DNA of 9,257 nucleotides from Arthrobacter sp. (GTDB lineage Bacteria; Actinomycetota; Actinomycetes; Actinomycetales; Micrococcaceae), in assembly GCA_030147325.1 (NCBI GenBank), contig JASLAA010000236.1:1-9257 (forward strand). Direction: 5' to 3'. Positions 1 to 6,029 of the stretch are shown one piece after another; the stretch's first letter is position 1; each line of letters opens with the position of its first letter. The notes under the pieces were generated by a model. The model was not told the DNA's origin and did no database searches. It saw only the letters and a program-made list of their open reading frames with translations. The translations under genes were made by a program, and so were the position numbers.

Positions 1-31
1 GTTTCGTCGGATTGCTGACTGTCTGTCACCG

Positions 32-115
32 CTAGAAGTCTTTCGCTCGTCGGATGGCCGTGAGCAACGCCGGGGCCATTTCATGCAGGGTCTAGGAGTC
101 TATCGGTCCGCCGGA
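32..115. repeat. Imperfect direct repeat pair, about 23 bp, 60 bp apart
   Basis: One unit covers 32-54 and begins CTAGAAGTCT. The second covers 92-115 and begins CTAGGAGTCT. Both continue with a TCG and end in CGTCGGA or CGCCGGA, giving about 19 matching positions of 24 by eye. The 9-mer TCGTCGGAT at 47-55 also occurs at 4-12, so part of a further copy may lie at the window edge. The role is unknown; a regulator site or repeated RNA element is possible. Confidence 0.45.
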
Positions 116-307
116 CGAGTAGCGGTGGAAGGACCTCGGACGACGACCCTCCGCGGTACCGCACCGTCTGCCGGAACACCACAGAAACTGCCCCGAGGCT
201 ACTGTACCCAGTGGCCCGGGCCCGGCGGTGACGACGCGGGGCCTCGGGAGAAGGGTGCGCTGTTGGGCCCGTGCGGTGTGCTTTTCCGGAGAACCACCGG
301 CGGGACC

Positions 308-313
308 TAGGAT
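308..313 (+). promoter_or_regulatory. Probable -10 box of the hisS promoter
   Basis: TAGGAT at 308-313 fits the actinobacterial TAnnnT -10 pattern. The expected start of transcription would be near 320, leaving a leader of about 60 nt before hisS. The -35 position (about 284-290, TTCCGG) is a poor match to TTGACA, so this rests mainly on the -10 and its location. Confidence 0.35.
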
Positions 314-382
314 TGAGGCCGCAGAACCGGACCGCCACCCTGTGCGACGACCGGCCCGCCCGCCCAGGAGGAGACCCACCCC

Positions 383-1711
383 ATGGCCCGCAAGGCTTCA
401 CTGTCCGGCTTCCCGGAATGGCTCCCGGAGGAGCGACTCATCGAGCTCCACGTCCTCGAGGTGCTGCAGCGGACCTTCGAGCTGCACGGTTTCTCGAGCA
501 TCGAGACCCGGGCCGTGGAGACGGTCGACCACCTGCTGCGCAAGGGGGAGATCGACAAGGAGGTCTACGCCGTCTCCCGGCTGCAGGCCGACGACGCCTC
601 CGCAGCGGAGAGCGGGCTCGCCCTCCACTACGACCTCACCGTGCCGTTCGCCCGGTACGTCGTGGAGAATTCCGGTCACCTGGCGTTCCCGTTCCGCAGG
701 TTCCAGATCCAGAAATGCTGGCGCGGTGAGCGGCCGCAGGAAGGCCGCGCCCGTGAGTTCACGCAGGCGGACATCGACGTGGTGGGCGACGGCGTCCTAC
801 CGTTCCGGTACGACGTCGAACTCGCCCTCGCCGTGGTGGAGGCCCTCGGTGCCCTCCCGATCCCCGACTTCACCCTGCGGGTCAACAATCGCAAGCTGGC
901 CGAGGGCTTCTACCGCGCGATCGGTCTCGACGACACCGGCGCCGTCCTGCGCAGCATCGACAAGCTCGAGAAGATCGGTCCCGAGAAGGTCGGCATCCTC
1001 CTGCGGGACGAGATCGGCGCAACCGACGAACAGGTGAGGCTCGCGCTCGACCTGGCGGGCATCCGCACGTCCGACACGTCGTTCGTCGAGCGCGTCCGAG
1101 CGCTCGGTGTCACGAACGAACTGCTGGAGGAAGGACTGGAGGAACTCCGGCAGGTCATCGGGGAAGCCTCCCGGCGGGCTCCCGGACGCGTCGTCGCGGA
1201 TCTGAGCATCGCGCGGGGCCTGGACTACTACACGGGCACCGTCTACGAGACGGTGCTGGACGGGCACGAGGGCCTCGGTTCGATCTGCTCGGGCGGCCGG
1301 TACGACTCCCTGGCGCGGAAGGGCAACCGCACGTTCCCCGGCGTCGGCCTGTCGATCGGCGTGACGCGCATCGTCTCACGGATCCTCAGCCAGGGCTTCG
1401 CCTCGGTGTCCCGCCCGGTCCCCACCGCCGTCCTCGTGACGCTCGCCGACGACGATGCATGGTCGCAGGCCCAGGACGTCGCCGCTGCCCTGCGGGCCAG
1501 GGGTATCGCGGCAGAGGTCGCGGCCGGTGCCGAGAAGTTCGGCAAGCAGATCAAGTTCGCCGACCGGCGCGGCATCCCGTTCGTCTGGTTCACCTCGTCC
1601 GAGGGGGTCCACGAGGTCAAGGACATCCGGTCCGGCGACCAGGCTCCCGCGGATCCGGCGTCATGGACTCCTGCCGCCGAGGATCTGCGCCCGGTGGTGG
1701 CCAGGGCCTGA
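383..1711 (+). CDS. hisS: Histidine--tRNA ligase (HisRS)
   Basis: This cytoplasmic class II aminoacyl-tRNA synthetase charges tRNA-His with histidine. It has 442 residues, near the family's usual 420-450. Visible are YDLTVPFARY (83-92), the motif 2 region with RRFQIQKCWRGERPQ (105-119) and REFTQADIDVVG (124-135), the histidine-binding ARGLDYYTGTVYE (277-289), SGGRYDSLA (303-311) and motif 3 FPGVGLSIGVTRI (318-330). A C-terminal anticodon-binding domain runs from about 348 to 425. The ATG at 383 has an AGGAGGAG site at 366-373. YDLTVPFARY resembles archaeal/eukaryotic-type HisRS rather than the usual bacterial LRPEGT form; I recall this version from Arthrobacter relatives. The gene faces the permease, with 39 bp between the stops. 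Confidence 0.96.
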   Translation: MARKASLSGFPEWLPEERLIELHVLEVLQRTFELHGFSSIETRAVETVDHLLRKGEIDKEVYAVSRLQADDASAAESGLALHYDLTVPFARYVVENSGHLAFPFRRFQIQKCWRGERPQEGRAREFTQADIDVVGDGVLPFRYDVELALAVVEALGALPIPDFTLRVNNRKLAEGFYRAIGLDDTGAVLRSIDKLEKIGPEKVGILLRDEIGATDEQVRLALDLAGIRTSDTSFVERVRALGVTNELLEEGLEELRQVIGEASRRAPGRVVADLSIARGLDYYTGTVYETVLDGHEGLGSICSGGRYDSLARKGNRTFPGVGLSIGVTRIVSRILSQGFASVSRPVPTAVLVTLADDDAWSQAQDVAAALRARGIAAEVAAGAEKFGKQIKFADRRGIPFVWFTSSEGVHEVKDIRSGDQAPADPASWTPAAEDLRPVVARA

Positions 1712-1717
1712 CCCGCG

Positions 1718-1745
1718 TGCGGTCCGGCTGCGGCGCAGCACCGCG
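1718..1745. terminator. Hairpin between convergent hisS and permease
   Basis: GCGGT (1719-1723) pairs with ACCGC (1740-1744), and GCTGC (1727-1731) pairs with GCAGC (1735-1739) around a GGC loop. A 3-nt bulge (CCG) separates the stems, and a T-G wobble at 1718/1745 extends the outer one. The hairpin lies wholly in the 39-bp gap between two convergent stop codons, where a bidirectional terminator is expected. There is no T-run on either side, so it would be of the U-poor type discussed for actinobacteria. Confidence 0.55.
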
Positions 1746-1750
1746 AGGTG

Positions 1751-3013
1751 TCATGCGTGCCTGCGCCGCCGTGCGAGGACCAGCACCCGCAGGATCACGC
1801 CGCCGGCGAGCACCGCGAGCATGGGCAGCACCGAGTCCATCGGCAGCGTGAAGGCGAGCACGAGGCAGGCGGCCGCCCCGATCGCGTTCAGCCAGCGCGG
1901 GGCGTACCACTGCCGGTCCTCGAGCGTGAAGGCGGCGATGTTCGCGATGGCGTAGTACACCAGCACACCGAAGCTCGAGAACCCGACCACGGTGAGCACG
2001 TCGGTGGCGAGCAGGAGGACGACCACGACGGTGGCGGTGGCGAGATCCGCCACCCAGGGCACCGCGAAGCGGACGGAGACCCGTCCGAGCGGACGCGGCA
2101 GGTCACCTCCACGGGCCATGGCGAGGCTGGTGCGACCGACTCCCGCGATGAGGGCGAGCAGTGCGCCGAGGCTGGCCAGCGCCGCCGCGAGGGTCACCAC
2201 GGCTCCGCCGCGGCCGGTGGAACCCTCGCCCGGGACCGCCAGGTCGAAGACGTCCCGCAGTGGCGTCGCTGTTCCGGCGAGTCCGTCGGCTCCGAAGGCA
2301 TGGAGCAGGCCGAGGGCCAGCACCAGGTACAGCACGAGGGTGAATCCCAGGGCGCCGAAGATCGCCGCCGGGATGTTCCTGCGGGGCTCACGTACCTCCT
2401 CACCCATGGTCGCGATCCGCGCATAGCCGGCGAAGGCGAAGAAGAGCAGCGCCGATGCCTGCAGCACGCCCCCGATGCCGCCGGGCCCGCCGGAGTCCGA
2501 CGCCGGAGCAGCAGGAGAGGTGAGCGCGACGACGACCACGAAGGCCAGGACCGGCACGACGACGGAGACGATCACCCGCGTGGCGATGGCCGTACGGGTG
2601 ATGCCGAGCAGATTGACGGCCGTGAGCCCGACGACGGCAGCCACCGCGGCGGCCTTTCCGTTCCCAGGAGCGGCGTACAGCCCGAAGGTGAGGGCCATCG
2701 CAGCGCACGACGCCAATTTGCCGGTGACGAAACCCCAGCCGGCGAGGAACCCGGTCCAGTGACCCAGCTGCTCGCGCCCGTACACGTAGGTCCCGCCGCT
2801 GGACGGGTAGCGCACCGCGAGGGACGCCGTGGCGGAGGCATTGCAGTAGGCGACGAATCCGGCCAGGATCACGGCGAGCGGCAGGAGCGTGCCGGCCGCA
2901 GCGGCAGCAGGAGCGAACACCACGAACGCTCCCGCGCCGATCATCGCCCCGATGCCCACGGTCGTCGCATCGAAACCGCCCATGGCGCGGCGCAGGCCCG
3001 GTTGCTGGGTCAT
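1751..3013 (-). CDS. APC-family amino acid permease
   Basis: This is probably a secondary transporter of the amino acid-polyamine-organocation (APC) superfamily in the cytoplasmic membrane. It has 420 residues, slightly short for the family. The N-terminal helix carries GAMIGAG (22-28), the glycine-rich substrate-binding break of TM1. The segment FAGYARIATMGEE (193-205) followed by REPRRNIPAAI (208-218) matches the TM6 region and the following loop. I count about 12 hydrophobic segments, near 15-38, 42-63, 85-110, 122-139, 146-166, 186-203, 216-240, 271-292, 320-337, 340-362, 375-392 and 393-415. The tail ends in RRRRHA, as expected for a cytoplasmic positive end. The ATG (complement of 3011-3013) has a GAGGAGG site just upstream. 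The substrate cannot be read from sequence; its place between two synthetase genes is not evidence for histidine or aspartate. Confidence 0.88.
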   Translation of the reverse strand: MTQQPGLRRAMGGFDATTVGIGAMIGAGAFVVFAPAAAAAGTLLPLAVILAGFVAYCNASATASLAVRYPSSGGTYVYGREQLGHWTGFLAGWGFVTGKLASCAAMALTFGLYAAPGNGKAAAVAAVVGLTAVNLLGITRTAIATRVIVSVVVPVLAFVVVVALTSPAAPASDSGGPGGIGGVLQASALLFFAFAGYARIATMGEEVREPRRNIPAAIFGALGFTLVLYLVLALGLLHAFGADGLAGTATPLRDVFDLAVPGEGSTGRGGAVVTLAAALASLGALLALIAGVGRTSLAMARGGDLPRPLGRVSVRFAVPWVADLATATVVVVLLLATDVLTVVGFSSFGVLVYYAIANIAAFTLEDRQWYAPRWLNAIGAAACLVLAFTLPMDSVLPMLAVLAGGVILRVLVLARRRRHA

Positions 3014-3159
3014 GGTCCTCCTCAGGATCCGACGTGCTTCCCGCAGCGGCTTGTCCGGCCGGTGGGACCGGGACCGGTAAAGTTGGTCGGGCTTGAAGCA
3101 ACTCTAGGCAGGTTCAGCTCGCCTGCGACTCAACGAACACATCTGTGGGAAGGAATGCT
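3014..3159. promoter_or_regulatory. Divergent promoter region, permease / aspS
   Basis: This region must hold promoters for the leftward permease and rightward aspS. Rightward, TTGGTC (3083-3088) lies 16 bp before TAGGCA (3105-3110), a weak pair. Leftward, TAGAGT (complement of 3101-3106) fits TAnnnT but has no -35 at a good distance. GCTTGAAGC (3091-3099) is a short palindrome between them. The exact promoters are not resolved. Confidence 0.35.
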
Positions 3160-4932
3160 GTGCTCCGCACGCATGAACTCGGCTCCCTTCGGCCCGAGCA
3201 CGTAGGACAAACGGTCACCCTGGCAGGGTGGGTAGCCCGCCGGCGCGACCACGGCGGCGTGGCGTTCCTCGATCTCCGCGACGCGTCCGGAGTCGCCCAG
3301 GTGGTGGTGCGCGAGGAGGACGTCTTCTCCAGCCTGCGCAACGAGTACGTCCTGCAGATCGTCGGCGCGGTCCGCCAGCGTCCGGAGGGCAACGAGAACC
3401 CGGCGCTGCCGACGGGGGAGATCGAGGTCATCGCCGACACCGTGACCATCCTCAACACCTCCGACCCGCTGCCGTTCCAGATCGACGAGCACGTCGAGGT
3501 GGGAGAGGAAGCCCGGCTGCGTCACCGGTACCTCGACCTCCGCCGTCCCGGCCCCCAGGCCAACCTCCGGTTGCGCTCCGAGGCCAGCAGGACAGCGCGC
3601 GAGCTGCTGCACAGGGACGGCTTCGTCGAGATCGAGACGCCGACCCTGACCCGGTCCACGCCCGAGGGCGCCCGCGACTTCCTCGTGCCGGCACGCCTGG
3701 CTCCGGGGTCCTGGTACGCGCTTCCGCAGTCCCCCCAGCTCTTCAAGCAGCTCCTGCAGGTCGGTGGCTTCGAGAAGTACTACCAGCTGGCCCGCTGCTA
3801 CCGCGACGAGGATTTCCGCGCCGACCGCCAGCCCGAGTTCACCCAGCTCGACATCGAGGCCAGCTTCGTGGAGGAGGACGACATCATCGCCCTCGGCGAG
3901 CAGCTCGTCTCCGCGCTCTGGAAGCTCATCGACGTCGAGATCCCGTTGCCCATCCGCCGCATGACCTACGCCGACGCCATGGCGAAGTACGGCTCGGACA
4001 AGCCGGACCTCCGGTTCGGGCTCGAGCTGACCGAGCTCACCGACTTCTTCAAGGACACCGGGTTCGGCGTCTTCAAGGCGCCCTACGTGGGCGCCGTCGT
4101 CATGCCGGGCGGGGCCTCGCAGCCCCGGCGCCAGCTGGATGCCTGGCAGGAATGGGCCAAGCAGCGCGGCGCCAAGGGCCTCGCCTACGTCCTGATCGAC
4201 GACGACGGAAGCCTCCGCGGTCCCGTCGCCAAGAACCTCACCGACACCGAGCGGGAGGGCCTCGCCGCCGCGACCGGCGCCAACCCCGGCGACTGCATCT
4301 TCTTCGCTGCGGGCGACGTCCCGTCGTCGCGCGCGATCCTGGGCGCGGCGCGCGTGGAGATCGGGCGGCGCACCGGACTCATCCAGGAGGGTGACTGGGC
4401 CTTCGTGTGGGTCGTCGACGCTCCGATGTTCGAGCCCGCGTCGGCCGCCGTCGCCGCCGGTGACGTAGCCGTGGGTGGAGGCGCCTGGACAGCCGTGCAC
4501 CACGCGTTCACCTCGCCGAAGCCCGAGTTCCTGGACACCTTCGACACCGACCCCGAGAACGCGCTCGCCTACGCGTACGACATCGTCTGCAACGGCAACG
4601 AACTCGGCGGAGGATCCATCCGCATCCACCAGCGCGACGTCCAGGAGCGGGTCTTCGCGGTCATGGGTCTCGAAGCAGAGGAGGCCCAGGAGAAGTTCGG
4701 GTTCCTCCTCGAGGGCTTCAAGTACGGCGCGCCTCCCCACGGCGGGATCGCCCTCGGCTGGGATCGGGTGGTGTCGTTGCTCGCCGGTACCGAGTCGATC
4801 CGCGACGTCATCGCCTTCCCCAAGTCGGGAGGCGGCTACGACCCGCTCACCGCCGCACCGGCGCCGATCACGGCCCAGCAGCGCAAGGAGGCCGGCGTCG
4901 ATGCCAAGCCGAAGGCGCCGACCGACGCCTGA
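3160..4932 (+). CDS. aspS: Aspartate--tRNA ligase (AspRS), probably non-discriminating
   Basis: This class IIb synthetase charges tRNA-Asp. I chose GTG 3160 as start, giving 590 residues beginning MLRTHELGSL: AAGGAA at 3150-3155 is well placed for it, and family members begin at this point. The in-frame GTG at 3145 would put the ribosome site inside the gene. Domains are an N-terminal OB fold (1 to about 110), motif 1 region EIETPTLTRSTPEG (157-170), QSPQLFKQ (190-197), motif 2 with RCYRDEDFRADRQPEFTQLD (212-231), a bacterial GAD insertion (about 290-420) and motif 3 GAPPHGGIALGWDR (523-536). His31 in RRRDHGG and the RPEG loop (74-77) match AspRSs that also charge tRNA-Asn, as I recall from Pseudomonas work; that is inference. 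The extra C-terminal tail is Ala/Pro/Lys-rich. Confidence 0.96.
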   Translation: MLRTHELGSLRPEHVGQTVTLAGWVARRRDHGGVAFLDLRDASGVAQVVVREEDVFSSLRNEYVLQIVGAVRQRPEGNENPALPTGEIEVIADTVTILNTSDPLPFQIDEHVEVGEEARLRHRYLDLRRPGPQANLRLRSEASRTARELLHRDGFVEIETPTLTRSTPEGARDFLVPARLAPGSWYALPQSPQLFKQLLQVGGFEKYYQLARCYRDEDFRADRQPEFTQLDIEASFVEEDDIIALGEQLVSALWKLIDVEIPLPIRRMTYADAMAKYGSDKPDLRFGLELTELTDFFKDTGFGVFKAPYVGAVVMPGGASQPRRQLDAWQEWAKQRGAKGLAYVLIDDDGSLRGPVAKNLTDTEREGLAAATGANPGDCIFFAAGDVPSSRAILGAARVEIGRRTGLIQEGDWAFVWVVDAPMFEPASAAVAAGDVAVGGGAWTAVHHAFTSPKPEFLDTFDTDPENALAYAYDIVCNGNELGGGSIRIHQRDVQERVFAVMGLEAEEAQEKFGFLLEGFKYGAPPHGGIALGWDRVVSLLAGTESIRDVIAFPKSGGGYDPLTAAPAPITAQQRKEAGVDAKPKAPTDA

Positions 4933-4938
4933 CCTCGG

Positions 4939-4955
4939 CGCAGGTGCTTCCTGCG
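4939..4955 (+). terminator. Small hairpin after aspS
   Basis: CGCAGG (4939-4944) pairs perfectly with CCTGCG (4950-4955) around a 5-nt loop, 6 bp past the aspS stop. It is the first of two tandem hairpins and has no T-run. It could contribute to 3'-end formation or protection. Confidence 0.35.
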
Positions 4956-4966
4956 GACGCCCTGCA

Positions 4967-4990
4967 GTGGGTCCGGGCGACCGGGCCCGC
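4967..4990 (+). terminator. Likely aspS terminator hairpin
   Basis: GGGTCCGG (4969-4976) pairs with CCGGGCCC (4981-4988) with one G-T wobble, closed by a GCGA tetraloop of the GNRA type. The stem can extend to 4967/4990. It lies 36 bp after the aspS stop and before the next promoter, the right place to separate aspS from the riboflavin operon. No T-run follows. Confidence 0.5.
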
Positions 4991-5068
4991 CGCGGGGCGT
5001 TGCCGTCCTGTCCGCTGATCGCTCACGGATGAATTGTGACGCCCCGGGCAGGGACGCGTGGAACCCTG

Positions 5069-5077
5069 TGAAATAAT
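5069..5077 (+). promoter_or_regulatory. Extended -10 promoter of the riboflavin operon
   Basis: TG at 5069-5070, one base, then AATAAT at 5072-5077 gives a TGn extended -10 with 5 of 6 matches to TATAAT. The predicted transcription start is near 5084, just before the first riboswitch stem at 5088. No good -35 is seen at 5048-5054, which is common with extended -10 promoters. The inverted repeat CAGGG (5049-5053) / CCCTG (5064-5068) spans the -35/spacer region. Confidence 0.6.
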
Positions 5078-5087
5078 CGCCACTGTA

Positions 5088-5226
5088 CGTGCTCCGGGGT
5101 CGGTGTAATTCCGAACCGGCGGTGATAGTCCGCGACCCGTTCCGTCGTTCCGCACCCGCGGGACGTGGACGGTTGAGCCGGTGGAATTCCGGGACCGACA
5201 GTCAGAGTCTGGATGGGAGAAGCACG
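5088..5226 (+). promoter_or_regulatory. FMN riboswitch aptamer (RFN element)
   Basis: This RNA aptamer binds flavin mononucleotide and represses the downstream genes when occupied. The closing stem P1 is CGTGCT (5088-5093) with AGCACG (5221-5226). Inside are the conserved blocks of the class: GGTGTAATTCCGAACCGGCG (5102-5121), GATAGTCCGCGACCC (5124-5138), CCGGTGGAATTCCGG (5178-5192), GACCGACAGTCAGAGTC (5193-5209) and TGGATGGGAGA (5210-5220). The layout closely resembles other actinobacterial examples. The variable middle stem (about 5139-5175) is short. It controls ribM and, through the operon, ribD, ribE, ribB and ribH. Confidence 0.96.
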
Positions 5227-5345
5227 CACGGCAGGGACTTCCCGCTGCCCGGAACACGGGCAGCGCTGTCCGGCACGGTACGCCGTCCCGGGAGGTTCCT
5301 TCCTGCTGCCATCGCCCGGAGCCGATGTATCGGTGAAGGATCGGC
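5227..5345 (+). promoter_or_regulatory. Riboswitch expression platform with competing hairpins
   Basis: Two mutually exclusive stems follow the aptamer. GGCAG (5230-5234) can pair with CTGCC (5245-5249), while CGCTGCCCG (5243-5251) can pair with CGGGCAGCG (5257-5265) in a perfect 9-bp hairpin. They compete for CTGCC and look like an antiterminator/terminator choice, though no T-run follows. Nearer ribM, GCCGAT (5321-5326) can pair with ATCGGC (5340-5345), which abuts the ATG and loops in the ribosome site, or with ATCGG (5329-5333), which leaves the site free. TCCTTC (5297-5302) is complementary to the ribosome site GAAGGA (5335-5340). Control could thus act on transcription, translation or both; which applies is not shown by sequence. 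Confidence 0.6.
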
Positions 5346-6029
5346 ATGGACTTTCTGCAGTGGCTCTTCGAAGCCCGCATCCCCGTAGGTGACAGCTCCC
5401 TCCTGCTCCGCGAAGTCGTGGGCAACGTCTTCGGACTCCTCAGCGCCCTCGGTGGCATGCGCCGACGCGTCTGGGCGTGGCCGGTCGGCATCGTGGGAAA
5501 CATCCTGCTGCTCACGGTGTTCCTCGGGTCCCTGTTCGGCGCAGCGAGCGCAGCCAACCTGCTCGGTCAGGCCGGGCGGCAGGTCATGTTCATCGCCGTC
5601 TCCGTCTACGGCTGGCGGCAATGGCAGGCGAGCCGGCACAGCGGCGGGCAGGCAGTCACCCCCCAGTGGGCCGGAACGCCGGCGCGGCTCGGCATGGTCG
5701 CCTTCATGATCCTCGGCACCTTCGCGGTGACGCCCCTCTTCCGCATGCTCGGATCCTACGAGCCCGTCTGGGCGGATGCCTGGACCTTCGTCGGTTCGCT
5801 GCTCGCCACCTACGGGATGGCCAAGGGCTGGGTCGAGTTCTGGCTCGTCTGGGTGGCTGTGGACATCGTCGGAGTTCCGCTGCTCTTCAGTGCCGGTTAC
5901 TACGCCAGCGCCTTCATGTACATTTTCTACGGGGCGTTCACGCTCGTCGGCTTCTTCGTCTGGGCCCGCGCCCAGCGCGACGCCAAGCCCAGCATCGAGA
6001 CCCTGCTGCCCGATCCGACCCTGCGATGA
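5346..6029 (+). CDS. ribM: Riboflavin transporter RibM (PnuX), PnuC family
   Basis: This is an integral membrane protein of 227 residues in the PnuC family of vitamin facilitators. The family includes nicotinamide riboside carriers (PnuC) and the flavin carrier RibM/PnuX known from Corynebacterium and Streptomyces. Sequence features are GNVFGLLSALGG (26-37), WPVGIVGN (45-52) and KGWVEFWLVWVAVDIVGVP (160-178), with Trp/Asp positions typical of the family. I count about seven hydrophobic segments and a positively charged loop near 91-97. Placement directly behind an FMN riboswitch and first in a riboflavin operon argues for riboflavin rather than nicotinamide riboside. The ATG has GAAGGA at 5335-5340, and its stop overlaps the ribD start by 4 bp. 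Transport is by family knowledge and context. Confidence 0.9.
   Translation: MDFLQWLFEARIPVGDSSLLLREVVGNVFGLLSALGGMRRRVWAWPVGIVGNILLLTVFLGSLFGAASAANLLGQAGRQVMFIAVSVYGWRQWQASRHSGGQAVTPQWAGTPARLGMVAFMILGTFAVTPLFRMLGSYEPVWADAWTFVGSLLATYGMAKGWVEFWLVWVAVDIVGVPLLFSAGYYASAFMYIFYGAFTLVGFFVWARAQRDAKPSIETLLPDPTLR

Larger units (their letters stand above)
1..382. other. Non-coding region upstream of hisS
   Basis: I see no convincing gene here. Open frames in this stretch have atypical, Arg/Gly/Pro-rich translations and no good ribosome site, and the first 80 bases are less GC-rich than the genes. The region contains an imperfect direct repeat (32-54 and 92-115). It also has several possible stems: ATGGCC 54-59 with GGCCAT 74-79, GTCC 106-109 with GGAC 113-116, GCGGT 122-126 with ACCGC 158-162, and CCCGAGGC 192-199 with GCCTCGGG 241-248. 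CGGGCCC 217-223 could pair with GGGCCCG 265-271. Short GC stems arise often by chance at this composition, so a structured leader or small RNA is only a possibility. The preceding gene presumably ends before the window. Confidence 0.6.

Noticed and set aside
142..165. A T-box-like GGTACCGCG segment on the minus strand
   Set aside because: The consensus AGGGTGGNACCGCG is not met without an insertion, and no synthetase or amino-acid gene lies correctly downstream. GCGGTACCGC is simply a palindrome.
83..310. A possible 75-residue small protein upstream of hisS
   Set aside because: It has no ribosome site, an atypical composition and no recognisable feature, and its frame has no clear third-position GC bias.
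3145..3159. An upstream GTG start for aspS adding five residues
   Set aside because: It would place the AAGGAA site inside the coding region and has no ribosome site of its own. The GTG at 3160 gives the family N-terminus.
1748..3205. A 485-codon forward open frame antisense to the permease
   Set aside because: The translation is highly charged, rich in His, Glu, Arg and Gly, and it runs past both ends of the permease into aspS. It is the expected shadow of a hydrophobic membrane protein gene.
3130..4740. A 536-codon open frame antisense to aspS
   Set aside because: It is a mirror of the GC-rich aspS codons. Its translation is repetitive in Gly, Glu, Val and Arg and fits no family, while the forward strand is an unmistakable AspRS.
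5477..6025. A long N-terminal extension of RibD in the same frame
   Set aside because: That stretch is the ribM gene read in another frame; its translation is Arg-rich and unlike any domain. The ATGA overlap at 6026 is the natural start.
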